DNA of 33,190 nucleotides from Olleya sp. (GTDB lineage Bacteria > Bacteroidota > Bacteroidia > Flavobacteriales > Flavobacteriaceae). The notes under the pieces are model-generated. The model was given only the letters and a program-made list of their open reading frames with translations, was not told where the DNA came from and did not search any database. This document shows, piece by piece, positions 9,924 to 18,779 of the stretch. The stretch lies in NCBI GenBank assembly GCA_023300575.1, contig JALZUT010000049.1:1-33190 (forward strand), read 5' to 3'. Numbering within the stretch: the first letter of the stretch is position 1; each line of letters begins with the position of its first letter. The translations under genes were made by a program, and so were the position numbers.

Positions 9924-9954
9924 TTGTATAAAAAACAAGTTTGCTTTATCTTTG
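9924..9954 (+). promoter_or_regulatory. Bacteroidota-type promoter
   Basis: TTG-N20-TATCTTTG upstream of the short membrane-protein ORF. Confidence 0.45.
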
Positions 9955-9986
9955 CAGTAATATAAAACACCAAACAAAACGCATTA

Positions 9987-10153
9987 TGTTCGAATTTGAC
10001 CAATATTTAGGCTTTTTAGCATTTTTAACTATCTTAACCATAGGGTTTTGGTTAATGATTTTTTTATTAACTTTTGTAATACCTTATTGGATTGGTGGAA
10101 GTTTAATTGAGCGTTTAAACGAAATTAAAGAAGAGAAAAAAGCTAAGAAATAA
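9987..10153 (+). CDS. Short membrane protein, hypothetical (start probably ATG at 9987, not 9941)
   Basis: MFEFDQYLGFLAFLTILTIGFWLMIFLLTFVIPYWIGGSLIERLNEIKEEKKAKK; promoter-like TATCTTTG at 9947-9954 lies inside the longer ORF call. Confidence 0.6.
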
Positions 10154-10221
10154 TGCTTTTTCTATAAAGATAATCGACTAAGCAAAACTTGACATCGACT
10201 AACTTGGTTAAGTTTTAAATC

Positions 10222-10258
10222 TAAAAAGGGAAACTCTATGAGTTTCCCTTTTTTTTAC
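10222..10258. terminator. Intrinsic terminator
   Basis: aaaaagggaaactctatgagtttcccttttttt hairpin plus T-tract. Confidence 0.8.
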
Positions 10259-10319
10259 AAATACTTTTTAACAAGAGTAATCACTTGCCTATTGAAGACT
10301 GATTACTGTTAATTATAAT

Positions 10320-12755
10320 TTACCCTTCAAAATCGTCATTACCACCATAATCACCTCTTTGTACACGTTTCTTTTTCTGATTAAATCTGTAAGTAAAAGC
10401 TAGGTTAAAACTACGCTCTCTCCATTGAAACTCGCTTTCTGCAAAAAACGTTGGAGTAGTGTTAGTTTGCATACGTTTACGACTGTTAAATAAATCATTT
10501 ACATTAAAAGATAAAGACGCTCTTTCTTTAAATAAGTCTTTACTAAAGGCTAAAGTAGTTGTAAAAATACCTTGATTTACGGTTTGAGCATTTGCATTTG
10601 GACCCCTGTAATTAAGACTAGTTTGCCAATCTATTTCGCCAGGTAATGTATATTTATTATTGATACGTGCAAACCAACTGTTATTAGTGTTATCTAGAGA
10701 TAAACCATTTGGTGTAGTACCATTAATTTCGTTTTGAAAAAAGTTAAAATTACCATTTACTCTCCATTTTTTATATGGATTATAAGTTAAAGTAAATTCA
10801 AAACCATATCTATCTTCTGTAGCTAGATTAATTGGAGTACGTTGTATGATTGGTAATTCTTCTCCACCAACAATTGCAGTCTGTCCTGTATCAAAACTTA
10901 CAAAACTAAAAACATCTGTTGCATGTGCATAATAAATAGAAGAGTTAAATGTAAACTTACCAAATCGTTTTAAATAACCTAAATCAAACTGTCCAGAATA
11001 ACTAGGATTTAAATTAGGGTTTCCTTGAAAAAAATTAGTAACACTTGATCTAGAAGGGAAAGGATTTAGAAAACGTCCTCTTGCTCTACGTAAGCGTCTT
11101 GCAAAACCTAAGGTTAGATTTTCTCTTTCGCTAAACTCATAATTTAAATTAACTGTTGGAAATAGGCCTGTAAAGTTACGCTTATTAAAATCACCTGTTG
11201 TGGGTTGATCTATGGTTAATTGTGTGTTTTCTAGTCGTAAACCTAGTAAGTATGAAAACTTACCAAACTTACTGCCATACTGGCTATAAACAGCAGTTAA
11301 ATACTCTCTAAAGTTAAGTACGTTGGATAAATCGGTACTTAATTGAAATGTATTAGTATTTGTGTCTAAAAATTCTACTGAAAAATCTGTAGAAGTTGTA
11401 TTGTAATTTCCGCGATATCCAACTTCAAATTGACTATTCTCTCCAATAGGTAAAACATAATCTGTTTGTAATAAAATTTGTCTTTGGTCTTCTAAAGTCG
11501 CTACACGTTCTGAAACGATGTCATCAACCTCTACTAAAGAGTTTTCGTTTTCTGAGCTGTCTTCATATTGAAAATCAAACGTAAGTACGTGACCACTATC
11601 ACTAAAATTTTTCTGAAAATTTAAAGCATATTGTATAGTCTTATCATCTTCAAACTCTGGATCTAAACGTACTGTCGAGGACAATAAATTTCGATTAGAA
11701 TCAAATTGTTCTAATAGATTTTTAGTGTTACTTTCGTTATTACTATCTCTATATAAAAATGAAGTTGTTAATGAAGCAGAATCGTTTACATACCATTCTA
11801 CACCAAAATTAGAAGTCAAACCCTTTCTAATACGATCAAAATCATTACTTTCATCTAAAAAATTACCAGTTGATACAAATTGTGTTGACGAGTTTGAGTT
11901 ACCAGGAGACTCTCTATAACTGTAACCGGATGTACTAAATATATTAACGTCACCTGTTCTGTAATTGATATTTCCGTTAATGCCTGCTGAAGGGTTGTAT
12001 CCTAGATTAGTTGTTATAGCACCATTTAACCCTTGAAGTTTACTACGCTTTAAGATAATGTTTAATATACCTGCTGTACCTTCTGACTCATAACGTGCAG
12101 ATGGAGAAGTGATAACTTCGATTTTTTCTATAGATTCTGCAGGAAGTTGTCGTAAAGCGTCTGTCGAGTTTAAACCAACTAGTCCAGATGGTTTACCGTT
12201 TATTAAAATTCTAACGTTATCATTTCCACGTAAAGCAACATTACCTTCTACATCTACAGAAACGGATGGAACATTATCTAAAACATCACTTACTGTTCCA
12301 CCACGAACAGTTAAATCTTTACCTACATTATATATTTTTTTATCTAGTCGTATTTCTACAGTTGTTTTTTCTGCAACAATTTCTACTTCGTCTAATGCTT
12401 GTGCATCAATACTTAAAAGAGTTGAACCTAAATTCTCGTTTTTGGCAATTAATTTATTTTCAATTATTTGTGTTTCAAAACCAATAAACTCATAACTAAT
12501 AGTGTATGATCCATTGTCTACTTCAATTTTGTAGTTTCCGTTAAGGTCTGTAATACCTCCAGTTATTTTAGAAGGGTCTTTTGTGTCTTTAAAGACTATA
12601 GTTGCATATTCTAAAGGCTGGTTGGTTTCTTTTTCCAGTATTTTTCCAGATATAGTGACTTGTTTTTGAGCAAAAACTAATACAGTAATTAAACAAAAGA
12701 GTAATGTAGTAAGTAATTGTTTTTTCATGTCTTTTTTTAAGAAATAAGACCACAA
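10320..12755 (-). CDS. Outer membrane beta-barrel / TonB-dependent receptor-like protein with CarboxypepD_reg-like domain
   Basis: Signal peptide (MKKQLLTTLLFCLITVLVFAQ, likely true start about 12728), ISGKILEKETNQPLEYATIVFKD domain, plug-like GGTVSDVLDNVPSVSVDVEGNVALRGNDNVRILINGKPS, beta-barrel C-terminus. Confidence 0.9.
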   Translation of the reverse strand: MWSYFLKKDMKKQLLTTLLFCLITVLVFAQKQVTISGKILEKETNQPLEYATIVFKDTKDPSKITGGITDLNGNYKIEVDNGSYTISYEFIGFETQIIENKLIAKNENLGSTLLSIDAQALDEVEIVAEKTTVEIRLDKKIYNVGKDLTVRGGTVSDVLDNVPSVSVDVEGNVALRGNDNVRILINGKPSGLVGLNSTDALRQLPAESIEKIEVITSPSARYESEGTAGILNIILKRSKLQGLNGAITTNLGYNPSAGINGNINYRTGDVNIFSTSGYSYRESPGNSNSSTQFVSTGNFLDESNDFDRIRKGLTSNFGVEWYVNDSASLTTSFLYRDSNNESNTKNLLEQFDSNRNLLSSTVRLDPEFEDDKTIQYALNFQKNFSDSGHVLTFDFQYEDSSENENSLVEVDDIVSERVATLEDQRQILLQTDYVLPIGENSQFEVGYRGNYNTTSTDFSVEFLDTNTNTFQLSTDLSNVLNFREYLTAVYSQYGSKFGKFSYLLGLRLENTQLTIDQPTTGDFNKRNFTGLFPTVNLNYEFSERENLTLGFARRLRRARGRFLNPFPSRSSVTNFFQGNPNLNPSYSGQFDLGYLKRFGKFTFNSSIYYAHATDVFSFVSFDTGQTAIVGGEELPIIQRTPINLATEDRYGFEFTLTYNPYKKWRVNGNFNFFQNEINGTTPNGLSLDNTNNSWFARINNKYTLPGEIDWQTSLNYRGPNANAQTVNQGIFTTTLAFSKDLFKERASLSFNVNDLFNSRKRMQTNTTPTFFAESEFQWRERSFNLAFTYRFNQKKKRVQRGDYGGNDDFEG

Positions 12756-12817
12756 AAATACCCATAGGTTTAACTGTTAATGGTTAAAGCTATGTTAAAT
12801 AAAAATGAGTACTAGAT

Positions 12818-13189
12818 TTAAATGTTTTTTTGCGTAATGATATCAAAAACACGTGTTGCAGGAATACCTATAACTGCTTTTTCGCCATTAATGACTATTG
12901 GTCTTTCTATAATTTCTTGATATTCTATCATGATTTCAATTAGATTATCATCATTAAATTTATGACCATCATCTTCTAAAACTTGAAAATTATCTTTCCA
13001 GATTTTACTGTTTTTTCTTATCAAATCTTTTGGTTTTATATTTAAAAGCTTGATGATTTTTGTCAATTTAATCTTGTCTAAAGGCTTTTCTTCATATTTG
13101 ATGACTTCATGATCATGTTTAGAAGTTTCTAAAATTTTTAGACATGCGTTAGATTCTAACGATTCTGGGTTGTGATATATTACTATCAT
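12818..13189 (-). CDS. ArsC/Spx-family thioredoxin-fold protein lacking the catalytic Cys
   Basis: MIVIYHNPESLESNACLKIL...LIRKNSKIWKDNF...IIERPIVINGEKAVIGIPA aligns with ArsC, but the CxxS-type active site is SLES. Confidence 0.75.
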   Translation of the reverse strand: MIVIYHNPESLESNACLKILETSKHDHEVIKYEEKPLDKIKLTKIIKLLNIKPKDLIRKNSKIWKDNFQVLEDDGHKFNDDNLIEIMIEYQEIIERPIVINGEKAVIGIPATRVFDIITQKNI

Positions 13190-13231
13190 AGTTTAAGGGA
13201 GGATATGGACTTGCTATTAATTAGTTTATTG

Positions 13232-13573
13232 TTATAGTATTGTTTTTATAAGCTCAGGAGGTCGTCCTATTATTGCTTTGTTATTATTAATTACAATTGG
13301 TCTTTCAATTAGTTTAGGATTACTAATTAAAATTACAATCACCTCATTATCAGTTAAGTATTTATTTTTAAAATCTGTTTTCCAGATTGCTTCATTTTTC
13401 CTTACTAAATTTAGTGGTTTTATATTTAAAAACGAAAGAATTTGAATTAATTCTTTTTCAGAAATAGGTGTTTCTAAATATTTAATGATTTCAAATTTTT
13501 GTCCTGATTGTTCTATGATTTTCAGACCTTCTCTAGATTTACTGCATCTTGGATTATGGTATATTTTAATCAT
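13232..13573 (-). CDS. arsC: Arsenate reductase (ArsC, glutaredoxin-coupled family)
   Basis: MIKIYHNPRCSKSREGLKII, LVRKNEAIWK, LIERPIVINNNKAIIGRPPE. Confidence 0.85.
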   Translation of the reverse strand: MIKIYHNPRCSKSREGLKIIEQSGQKFEIIKYLETPISEKELIQILSFLNIKPLNLVRKNEAIWKTDFKNKYLTDNEVIVILISNPKLIERPIVINNNKAIIGRPPELIKTIL

Positions 13574-13576
13574 TTA

Positions 13577-14687
13577 TTATAAGTTTTGATTGTCTACTGG
13601 TTTTTGTCCCATCATCATTAAATAAGCTTTCAAAAAAGGCTGAATATAACCATCCATTACTGCATCAACATTTCCAGTTTCATGACCACTTCTTACATCT
13701 TTTACAAGTTTGTAAGGATGCATTACGTAATTACGAATTTGACTTCCCCATTCTATTTTCATTTTACCAGCCTCTATATCATCACGCTGAGCAAGTTGCT
13801 TTTGCAATTCAATTTCATAGAGTTGCGATTTTAGCATTTGCATAGCTCTAGATCTATTATCATGTTGAGATCTAGTTTCTGAACATGATATTTGAATACC
13901 ACTAGGTTTATGTGTTAATTGCACCTTGGTTTCTACTTTATTTACATTTTGTCCACCAGCACCACTTGATCTTGCTGTAACAATCTCTATATCTGCAGGA
14001 TTAATATCTATTTCGATAGTATCATCAACTAAAGGATACACGTAAACTGAAGCAAAACTAGTGTGTCGTTTTGCATTACTATCAAAAGGAGAAATACGCA
14101 CAAGTCTGTGTACACCGTTTTCTCCCTTTAACCAACCAAAAGCAAAATCGCCTTCAATTTCTAAGGTTACGGTTTTGATTCCTGCAACATCGCCTCCTTG
14201 TAAATTAAGTTCCTTAACTTTAAAACCATTTTTTTCGGCATACATCAAATACATGCGCATTAGCATATTTGCCCAATCACAACTTTCTGTACCACCAGCC
14301 CCAGCAGTTATCTGAAGCACAGCACTTAAGCTATCACCTTCTTCCGACAACATGTTTTTAAACTCTAAATCTTCAATTAAAGTTTCTGCTTTTTCAAAAC
14401 GGTTTTCAACATCTGTTAAAGTAGCTTCGTCTTCTTTGTAAAACTCATAAATAACTTCTAAATCCTCAACAAGACTTCTAGATTTTTCAAAATCATCAAT
14501 CCATTTTTTCTTTTCTCTAATAGAACGCATTACTAGCTCTGCAGCTTTTGAGTCGTTCCAAAATTCGGGATCAAAAGTAAGTTCTTCTTCATTTTGAAGC
14601 GCCACTTTTTTAGCATCTAAGTCAAAGATATTGCCTTAAGGAATTAAGGCGTGTATTAAGTGTTTTAATATTATCTGTAGTTATCAT
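13577..14687 (-). CDS. prfB: Peptide chain release factor 2 with programmed +1 frameshift
   Basis: RF2 body ([51 protein letters not shown]). Upstream short [27 protein letters not shown], then +1 frame [15 protein letters not shown]; slippery CTT TGA C at 14621-14627 (minus). Confidence 0.93.
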
Positions 14688-14785
14688 ATCATATAATAGT
14701 CAATAAAACAAAAATAGAATTATTACTAGAATAAGAAAGGTATTTACCAACTTATTTTATAGTTTTATACTGAAAATTTTATACT

Positions 14786-15805
14786 ATGATAATTGATTTA
14801 AGAAGTGATACTGTAACCAAGCCTAACAAAGACATGTTAGAGGCTATGATGCAAGCCAAAGTTGGTGATGATGTTTATAAAGAAGACGAAACGGTTAATG
14901 AATTAGAAACCAAGATAGCAAATATGTTTGGTAAATCTCATGGTTTGTTTTTTCCTAGCGGAAGTATGGCCAATCAAGCAGCTATAAAACTGCATACAAA
15001 TCCAGGAGATCAAGTCATTTGCGATAAATACGCACATATTTATAATTATGAAGGAGGAGGCGCGTCATTTAATAGTGGTGTGTCCTGTAAATTAATAGAT
15101 GGACAAAGAGGGATGTTTACAGCAGATCAAGTAGACGAAGCTATTAATCCTCCAGATTTTTATCACAGTCCGCTTACCAAATTAGTGGAAATAGAAAACA
15201 CAACTAATAAAGGAGGAGGAGCGTGTTGGGATTTTAACGAAATCCTAAAAATTAAAACAATTGCAAAAAATAATGGTTTAGGATATCATTTAGATGGTGC
15301 ACGATTATGGAATGCTTTAGTTGCTAAAAATGAAACAGCAAAACAATATGGAGATGCTTTTGATACTATCTCGGTTTGCTTAAGTAAGGGGTTAGGATGT
15401 CCAATAGGGTCTGTTTTAGTTGGTGACAAAGCACTTATGCAAAACGCTATGCGAATAAGAAAGATTTTTGGAGGAGGAATGAGACAAGTCGGTTTTTTAG
15501 CTGCAGCTGGACTTTACGCTTTAGATCATAATATAGAGCGATTGAAAGAGGATCACTTAAAAGCTAAAGAATTAGAGTTTGCATTAAATAACGGTAGTTT
15601 TGTTAAAAAAGTTGAGCCAGTGGAAACTAATATTGTAATCTTTGAGCTTAATAAAAAATATTCAGAAAACCAGTTTTTAAAGTCACTTTCTGATAAAAAA
15701 ATTAAAATTATAGGAATGGGAAGTAATAAATTAAGGTTAGTAACTCATTTGGATTATTCTGAAAATCAACACGATAAAGTTTTAAATACTCTAAAAAAGC
15801 TATGA
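14786..15805 (+). CDS. ltaE: Low-specificity L-threonine aldolase
   Basis: MIIDLRSDTVTKPNKDMLEAMMQAKVGDDVYKEDETVNELE; PLP lysine region SVCLSKGLGCPIGSVLVG. Confidence 0.9.
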   Translation: MIIDLRSDTVTKPNKDMLEAMMQAKVGDDVYKEDETVNELETKIANMFGKSHGLFFPSGSMANQAAIKLHTNPGDQVICDKYAHIYNYEGGGASFNSGVSCKLIDGQRGMFTADQVDEAINPPDFYHSPLTKLVEIENTTNKGGGACWDFNEILKIKTIAKNNGLGYHLDGARLWNALVAKNETAKQYGDAFDTISVCLSKGLGCPIGSVLVGDKALMQNAMRIRKIFGGGMRQVGFLAAAGLYALDHNIERLKEDHLKAKELEFALNNGSFVKKVEPVETNIVIFELNKKYSENQFLKSLSDKKIKIIGMGSNKLRLVTHLDYSENQHDKVLNTLKKL

Positions 15806-16021
15806 GTATTTCAATAAATAGTTTAACAGATGTTAAATATAAATCTCATAGCAATGATTCTTAATCGGAAATATACTACACTTTGTCGAAATGTTAACTC
15901 AATTTTAAGAATTAGTGCTTGTATTTGTTTGATATGTTTTTTTTTTGCATGAAATTAGTAGACGATCATTATTTGGTTCGGCTATGTACGTTTAATAAAT
16001 AACCATTTAAATTAACAAGAA

Positions 16022-18253
16022 ATGAAAAAAGTATTACTAACAATCCTATCTTTTGTAGTCTGTTCAGCAGTATTTGCACAAGATTTACCAACAAATCCTG
16101 AACCTGGGAAATGTTATGTACGTTGTGTAACACCAGATGTTTGGGTAAACCAAGACATTACTGTTCAAGTTGCACCTGCATACAAAAAACTAAGAGTTGT
16201 ACCTGCACAGTACAGAACAGAAAATGAAGAAGTTGTTATCCAATCTGGAGGACAAGAATTATCTGTTGTTCCTGCTCAGTTTGAAACACAATCTTTTGAT
16301 GTTGTAACTCAAGCTGCTTCTCAAAGATTAGAGAAAGTATCTGGGTCTACAGACACTACAACTGAAGAAATTGTAACGCAACCAGCTTACCAAGAGTTAA
16401 CTGTTGTGCCTGCTCAATATTCTACAGAGAATTTTGACGTAGTATCTTCTGAAGGAGGTCAAACTTTATCTGTCATTCCTGCTAAGTTAGGATCAGAAAG
16501 TTTTGAAATAGTAGTACAAGAAGCTAGTCAACGTTTAGAAGTTGTACCTGCTCAATACGAAAATAGAACTGAAACTATAGTAGTTCAAGCTGCTTACACT
16601 AAGTTGCAAACTGTTCCTGCACAATACGAAACAAGAACAGAGACAGTAGTAGTAAACTCTGGAGGTCAACGTTTAGAAGTTGTTCCTGCAAAATGGGCTA
16701 CAGAAAATGTAGAGATGGTGGTTCAACCTGCTTCTTCTAGATTAGAAGTTGTTCCTGCACAATATGGTTCAGAAACTGTTGAAGTTGTTGTTAAAGAAGC
16801 ATCTCAACGTTTAGAAGTTATCCCTGCACAATGGGGTACAGAGACTTTATCTTACAAAAAACAAGAATACGGTTCTACATTAAAAGTTGTACCTGCTAAA
16901 TTTACTTCTGGTTACCAAACTATAGAAGTTAAGCCTGCAACAGCTAAATGGGGAATGAGTGATACACCTGCTGCAGATTGTCAGTCAAGTGATCCTAACG
17001 ATTGTAGATACTGGTGTTACAAAAATATACCAGCACAAAACATTACAATTAACACAACAGAATTAGCTAATGATGCACAAGTTATCACTACTCCTGGATG
17101 TGATCAAGGAGGAAATAACGCTGCAGATTGTGGTATGGGTACTTATACAAGAAGAGTAGTGCAAACTCCAGCTACAACTAGAGTAATTGATATTCCTGCT
17201 GTAACTAAAACAGTTAAGACTACAGTAATGACTACGCCTCCTACAACTAGAACGATAGAAATTCCTTCTGTATCTAAAACAGTTAAGAAAACAGTATTAG
17301 TAGCTCCAGCTACAACTAGAGTAATTGATATTCCTTCAGTAACTAAAGAAGTAACAAGAAGAGTAATGGTTACACCTCCAACAACAAGAGTTGTAGATGT
17401 ACCTGCTGTTACTAAAGACGTTAAAAGAACTGTAATGGTTACGCCTCCAACAACAAGAGTTATTGCAATTCCTGCTGTTACTAAAACTATGACACGTACT
17501 GTTGTAGTAGAGCCAGCTACTACAAGAGTCTCTGAAATTCCTTCTGTAAGTAAGACTATGAAGCGTACAGTTATGGCAACTCCTCCAACAACAAGAGCAA
17601 TTGACATTCCTGCTAAATCAACAACAGTAAGAAAAACTATCATTTCTCCTGAAACTACAAGAGTTATAGATATTCCTGCTGTAAGTAAGACTATGAAGCG
17701 TACAGTAATGGTTACACCTCCTACAACAAGAGCAATTGATGTTCCTCAAAAAACGACTTCTTTAAAACGTACAGTTTTAGCTAGCGATGCTAGAGTAGAA
17801 GAAGTAGCAGTTCCTGGAGTAAACAAGACAGTTACTAAAGAAGTATTACAGAAAAAAGGAGGATTAACTACTTGGAAAGAAGTTGATTGTAAAATCGTTG
17901 AATATAACGACCTTAACATAAACTGGGATTTAGGTTCTGCAAGTTTAACTTCTGCTGCTAGAGCTGAAATTGATGCAAAATTATTAACAGTATTAGCTGA
18001 TGGTGTATCTGTAGAGATTGCATCACATACAGATTCTAGAGGTTCTAAAACATCTAACAGATCTTTATCTGAAAGAAGAGCTCAGGCTGTTACTAACTAC
18101 CTTATCTCTAAAGGAATCAATTCTTCAAGAATTGTATCTAATGGATATGGTGAAACAAGATTAACTAACAGATGTTCTGATGGTGTATCTTGTACAGAAA
18201 GAGAGCACTTATCAAACAGACGTACTCAATTTAGAGTAATCAACGCTAACTAA
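16022..18253 (+). CDS. OmpA family protein with two arrays of 23-aa repeats
   Basis: Signal peptide MKKVLLTILSFVVCSAVFAQ; repeats xLEVVPAQYxTxTExVVVQxA and TTRVIDIPAVTKTVKRTVMVTPP; C-terminal OmpA domain (VEIASHTDSRGSKTSNRSLSERRAQAVTNYLISKGINSSRIVSNGYGETR). Confidence 0.92.
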   Translation: MKKVLLTILSFVVCSAVFAQDLPTNPEPGKCYVRCVTPDVWVNQDITVQVAPAYKKLRVVPAQYRTENEEVVIQSGGQELSVVPAQFETQSFDVVTQAASQRLEKVSGSTDTTTEEIVTQPAYQELTVVPAQYSTENFDVVSSEGGQTLSVIPAKLGSESFEIVVQEASQRLEVVPAQYENRTETIVVQAAYTKLQTVPAQYETRTETVVVNSGGQRLEVVPAKWATENVEMVVQPASSRLEVVPAQYGSETVEVVVKEASQRLEVIPAQWGTETLSYKKQEYGSTLKVVPAKFTSGYQTIEVKPATAKWGMSDTPAADCQSSDPNDCRYWCYKNIPAQNITINTTELANDAQVITTPGCDQGGNNAADCGMGTYTRRVVQTPATTRVIDIPAVTKTVKTTVMTTPPTTRTIEIPSVSKTVKKTVLVAPATTRVIDIPSVTKEVTRRVMVTPPTTRVVDVPAVTKDVKRTVMVTPPTTRVIAIPAVTKTMTRTVVVEPATTRVSEIPSVSKTMKRTVMATPPTTRAIDIPAKSTTVRKTIISPETTRVIDIPAVSKTMKRTVMVTPPTTRAIDVPQKTTSLKRTVLASDARVEEVAVPGVNKTVTKEVLQKKGGLTTWKEVDCKIVEYNDLNINWDLGSASLTSAARAEIDAKLLTVLADGVSVEIASHTDSRGSKTSNRSLSERRAQAVTNYLISKGINSSRIVSNGYGETRLTNRCSDGVSCTEREHLSNRRTQFRVINAN
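16181..16946 (+). repeat. Array 1: about eleven 69-bp coding repeats (23 aa, acidic VPAQY type)
   Basis: Units such as QRLEVVPAQYENRTETIVVQAAY, TKLQTVPAQYETRTETVVVNSGG, QRLEVVPAKWATENVEMVVQPAS; period 23 aa. Confidence 0.9.
17164..17850 (+). repeat. Array 2: about ten 69-bp coding repeats (23 aa, basic PPTTRVIDIPAVTK type)
   Basis: Units such as TPPTTRTIEIPSVSKTVKKTVLV, APATTRVIDIPSVTKEVTRRVMV, TPPTTRVVDVPAVTKDVKRTVMV; period 23 aa with one 22-aa unit. Confidence 0.9.
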
Positions 18254-18277
18254 GTTTAGTAAAATACTTTTCATATA

Positions 18278-18312
18278 TAAAAAAAGGAAGCCATTTGGCT
18301 TCCTTTTTTGTT
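18278..18312. terminator. Bidirectional intrinsic terminator
   Basis: aaaaaaaggaagccatttggcttccttttttg between convergent genes. Confidence 0.85.
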
Positions 18313-18327
18313 TTTAATAAAGTTTAA

Positions 18328-18642
18328 TTATTTAAACATATCCATTCCAGGAATATTTGGCATCCCATCTTTTGCTACAGCTGCTATTTCTGTTTCATTA
18401 ACATTAGTCGCTTTTTTAATGGCTTTGTTTAATGTTAATATTAAATAATCCTCTAGTTGCTCTTTATCTTCTAAAAGAGAATCATCTATTACTATAGATT
18501 TTATTTCTCTATTAGCTGTTAAAGTTACACTTAGCAAATCATCACTACTTTTTTCATCAACTAATACAGTGTCTAATCTTTTTTTAGTTGCTTCTACTTT
18601 TTGTTGGGTTTCTTTAAGTTTTCCCATTAGGTCTCCAAACAT
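18328..18642 (-). CDS. YbaB/EbfC family nucleoid-associated protein
   Basis: [28 protein letters not shown]...[13 protein letters not shown]...DLVLTAVNKAI-like region; 104 aa. Confidence 0.85.
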   Translation of the reverse strand: MFGDLMGKLKETQQKVEATKKRLDTVLVDEKSSDDLLSVTLTANREIKSIVIDDSLLEDKEQLEDYLILTLNKAIKKATNVNETEIAAVAKDGMPNIPGMDMFK

Positions 18643-18746
18643 TTTAATTTATTTTAAAGTTATGTATGCAAATTTATTAAATTCATTATCTGCAAAAGTA
18701 TTAAGAATAAATACCAAAAAACTATCTTTAGGACTAGTATAAATTT

Positions 18747-18754
18747 TACCTTTG
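18747..18754 (+). promoter_or_regulatory. Candidate -7 element (TACCTTTG)
   Basis: TANNTTTG consensus 26 nt upstream of the oligopeptidase start codon. Confidence 0.35.
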
Positions 18755-18779
18755 TAATGTCTTATAAAAACAAAAAAGC

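Noticed and set aside
10160-10215. Direct repeat ATCGACTAA (twice) upstream of the terminator
   Set aside because: Only 9 nt, two copies; likely chance in intergenic AT-rich DNA.
12109-12495. Antisense ORFs (128 aa and 73 aa) opposite the outer membrane receptor
   Set aside because: Fully inside a confident coding gene, overlapping each other, no recognisable domain.
17143-17643. 166-aa antisense ORF (MIVFLTVVDLAGMSIALVVGGVAITV...) opposite the OmpA repeats
   Set aside because: Repetitive low-complexity product of the reverse complement of the 69-bp repeats; no independent start signal, and codon structure is explained by the sense gene.
16181-17850. Possible CRISPR-like or satellite repeats at about 69-bp spacing
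   Set aside because: Period is a multiple of three, the frame is continuously open, and variation is at synonymous or conservative positions; these are protein-coding repeats with no unique spacers.
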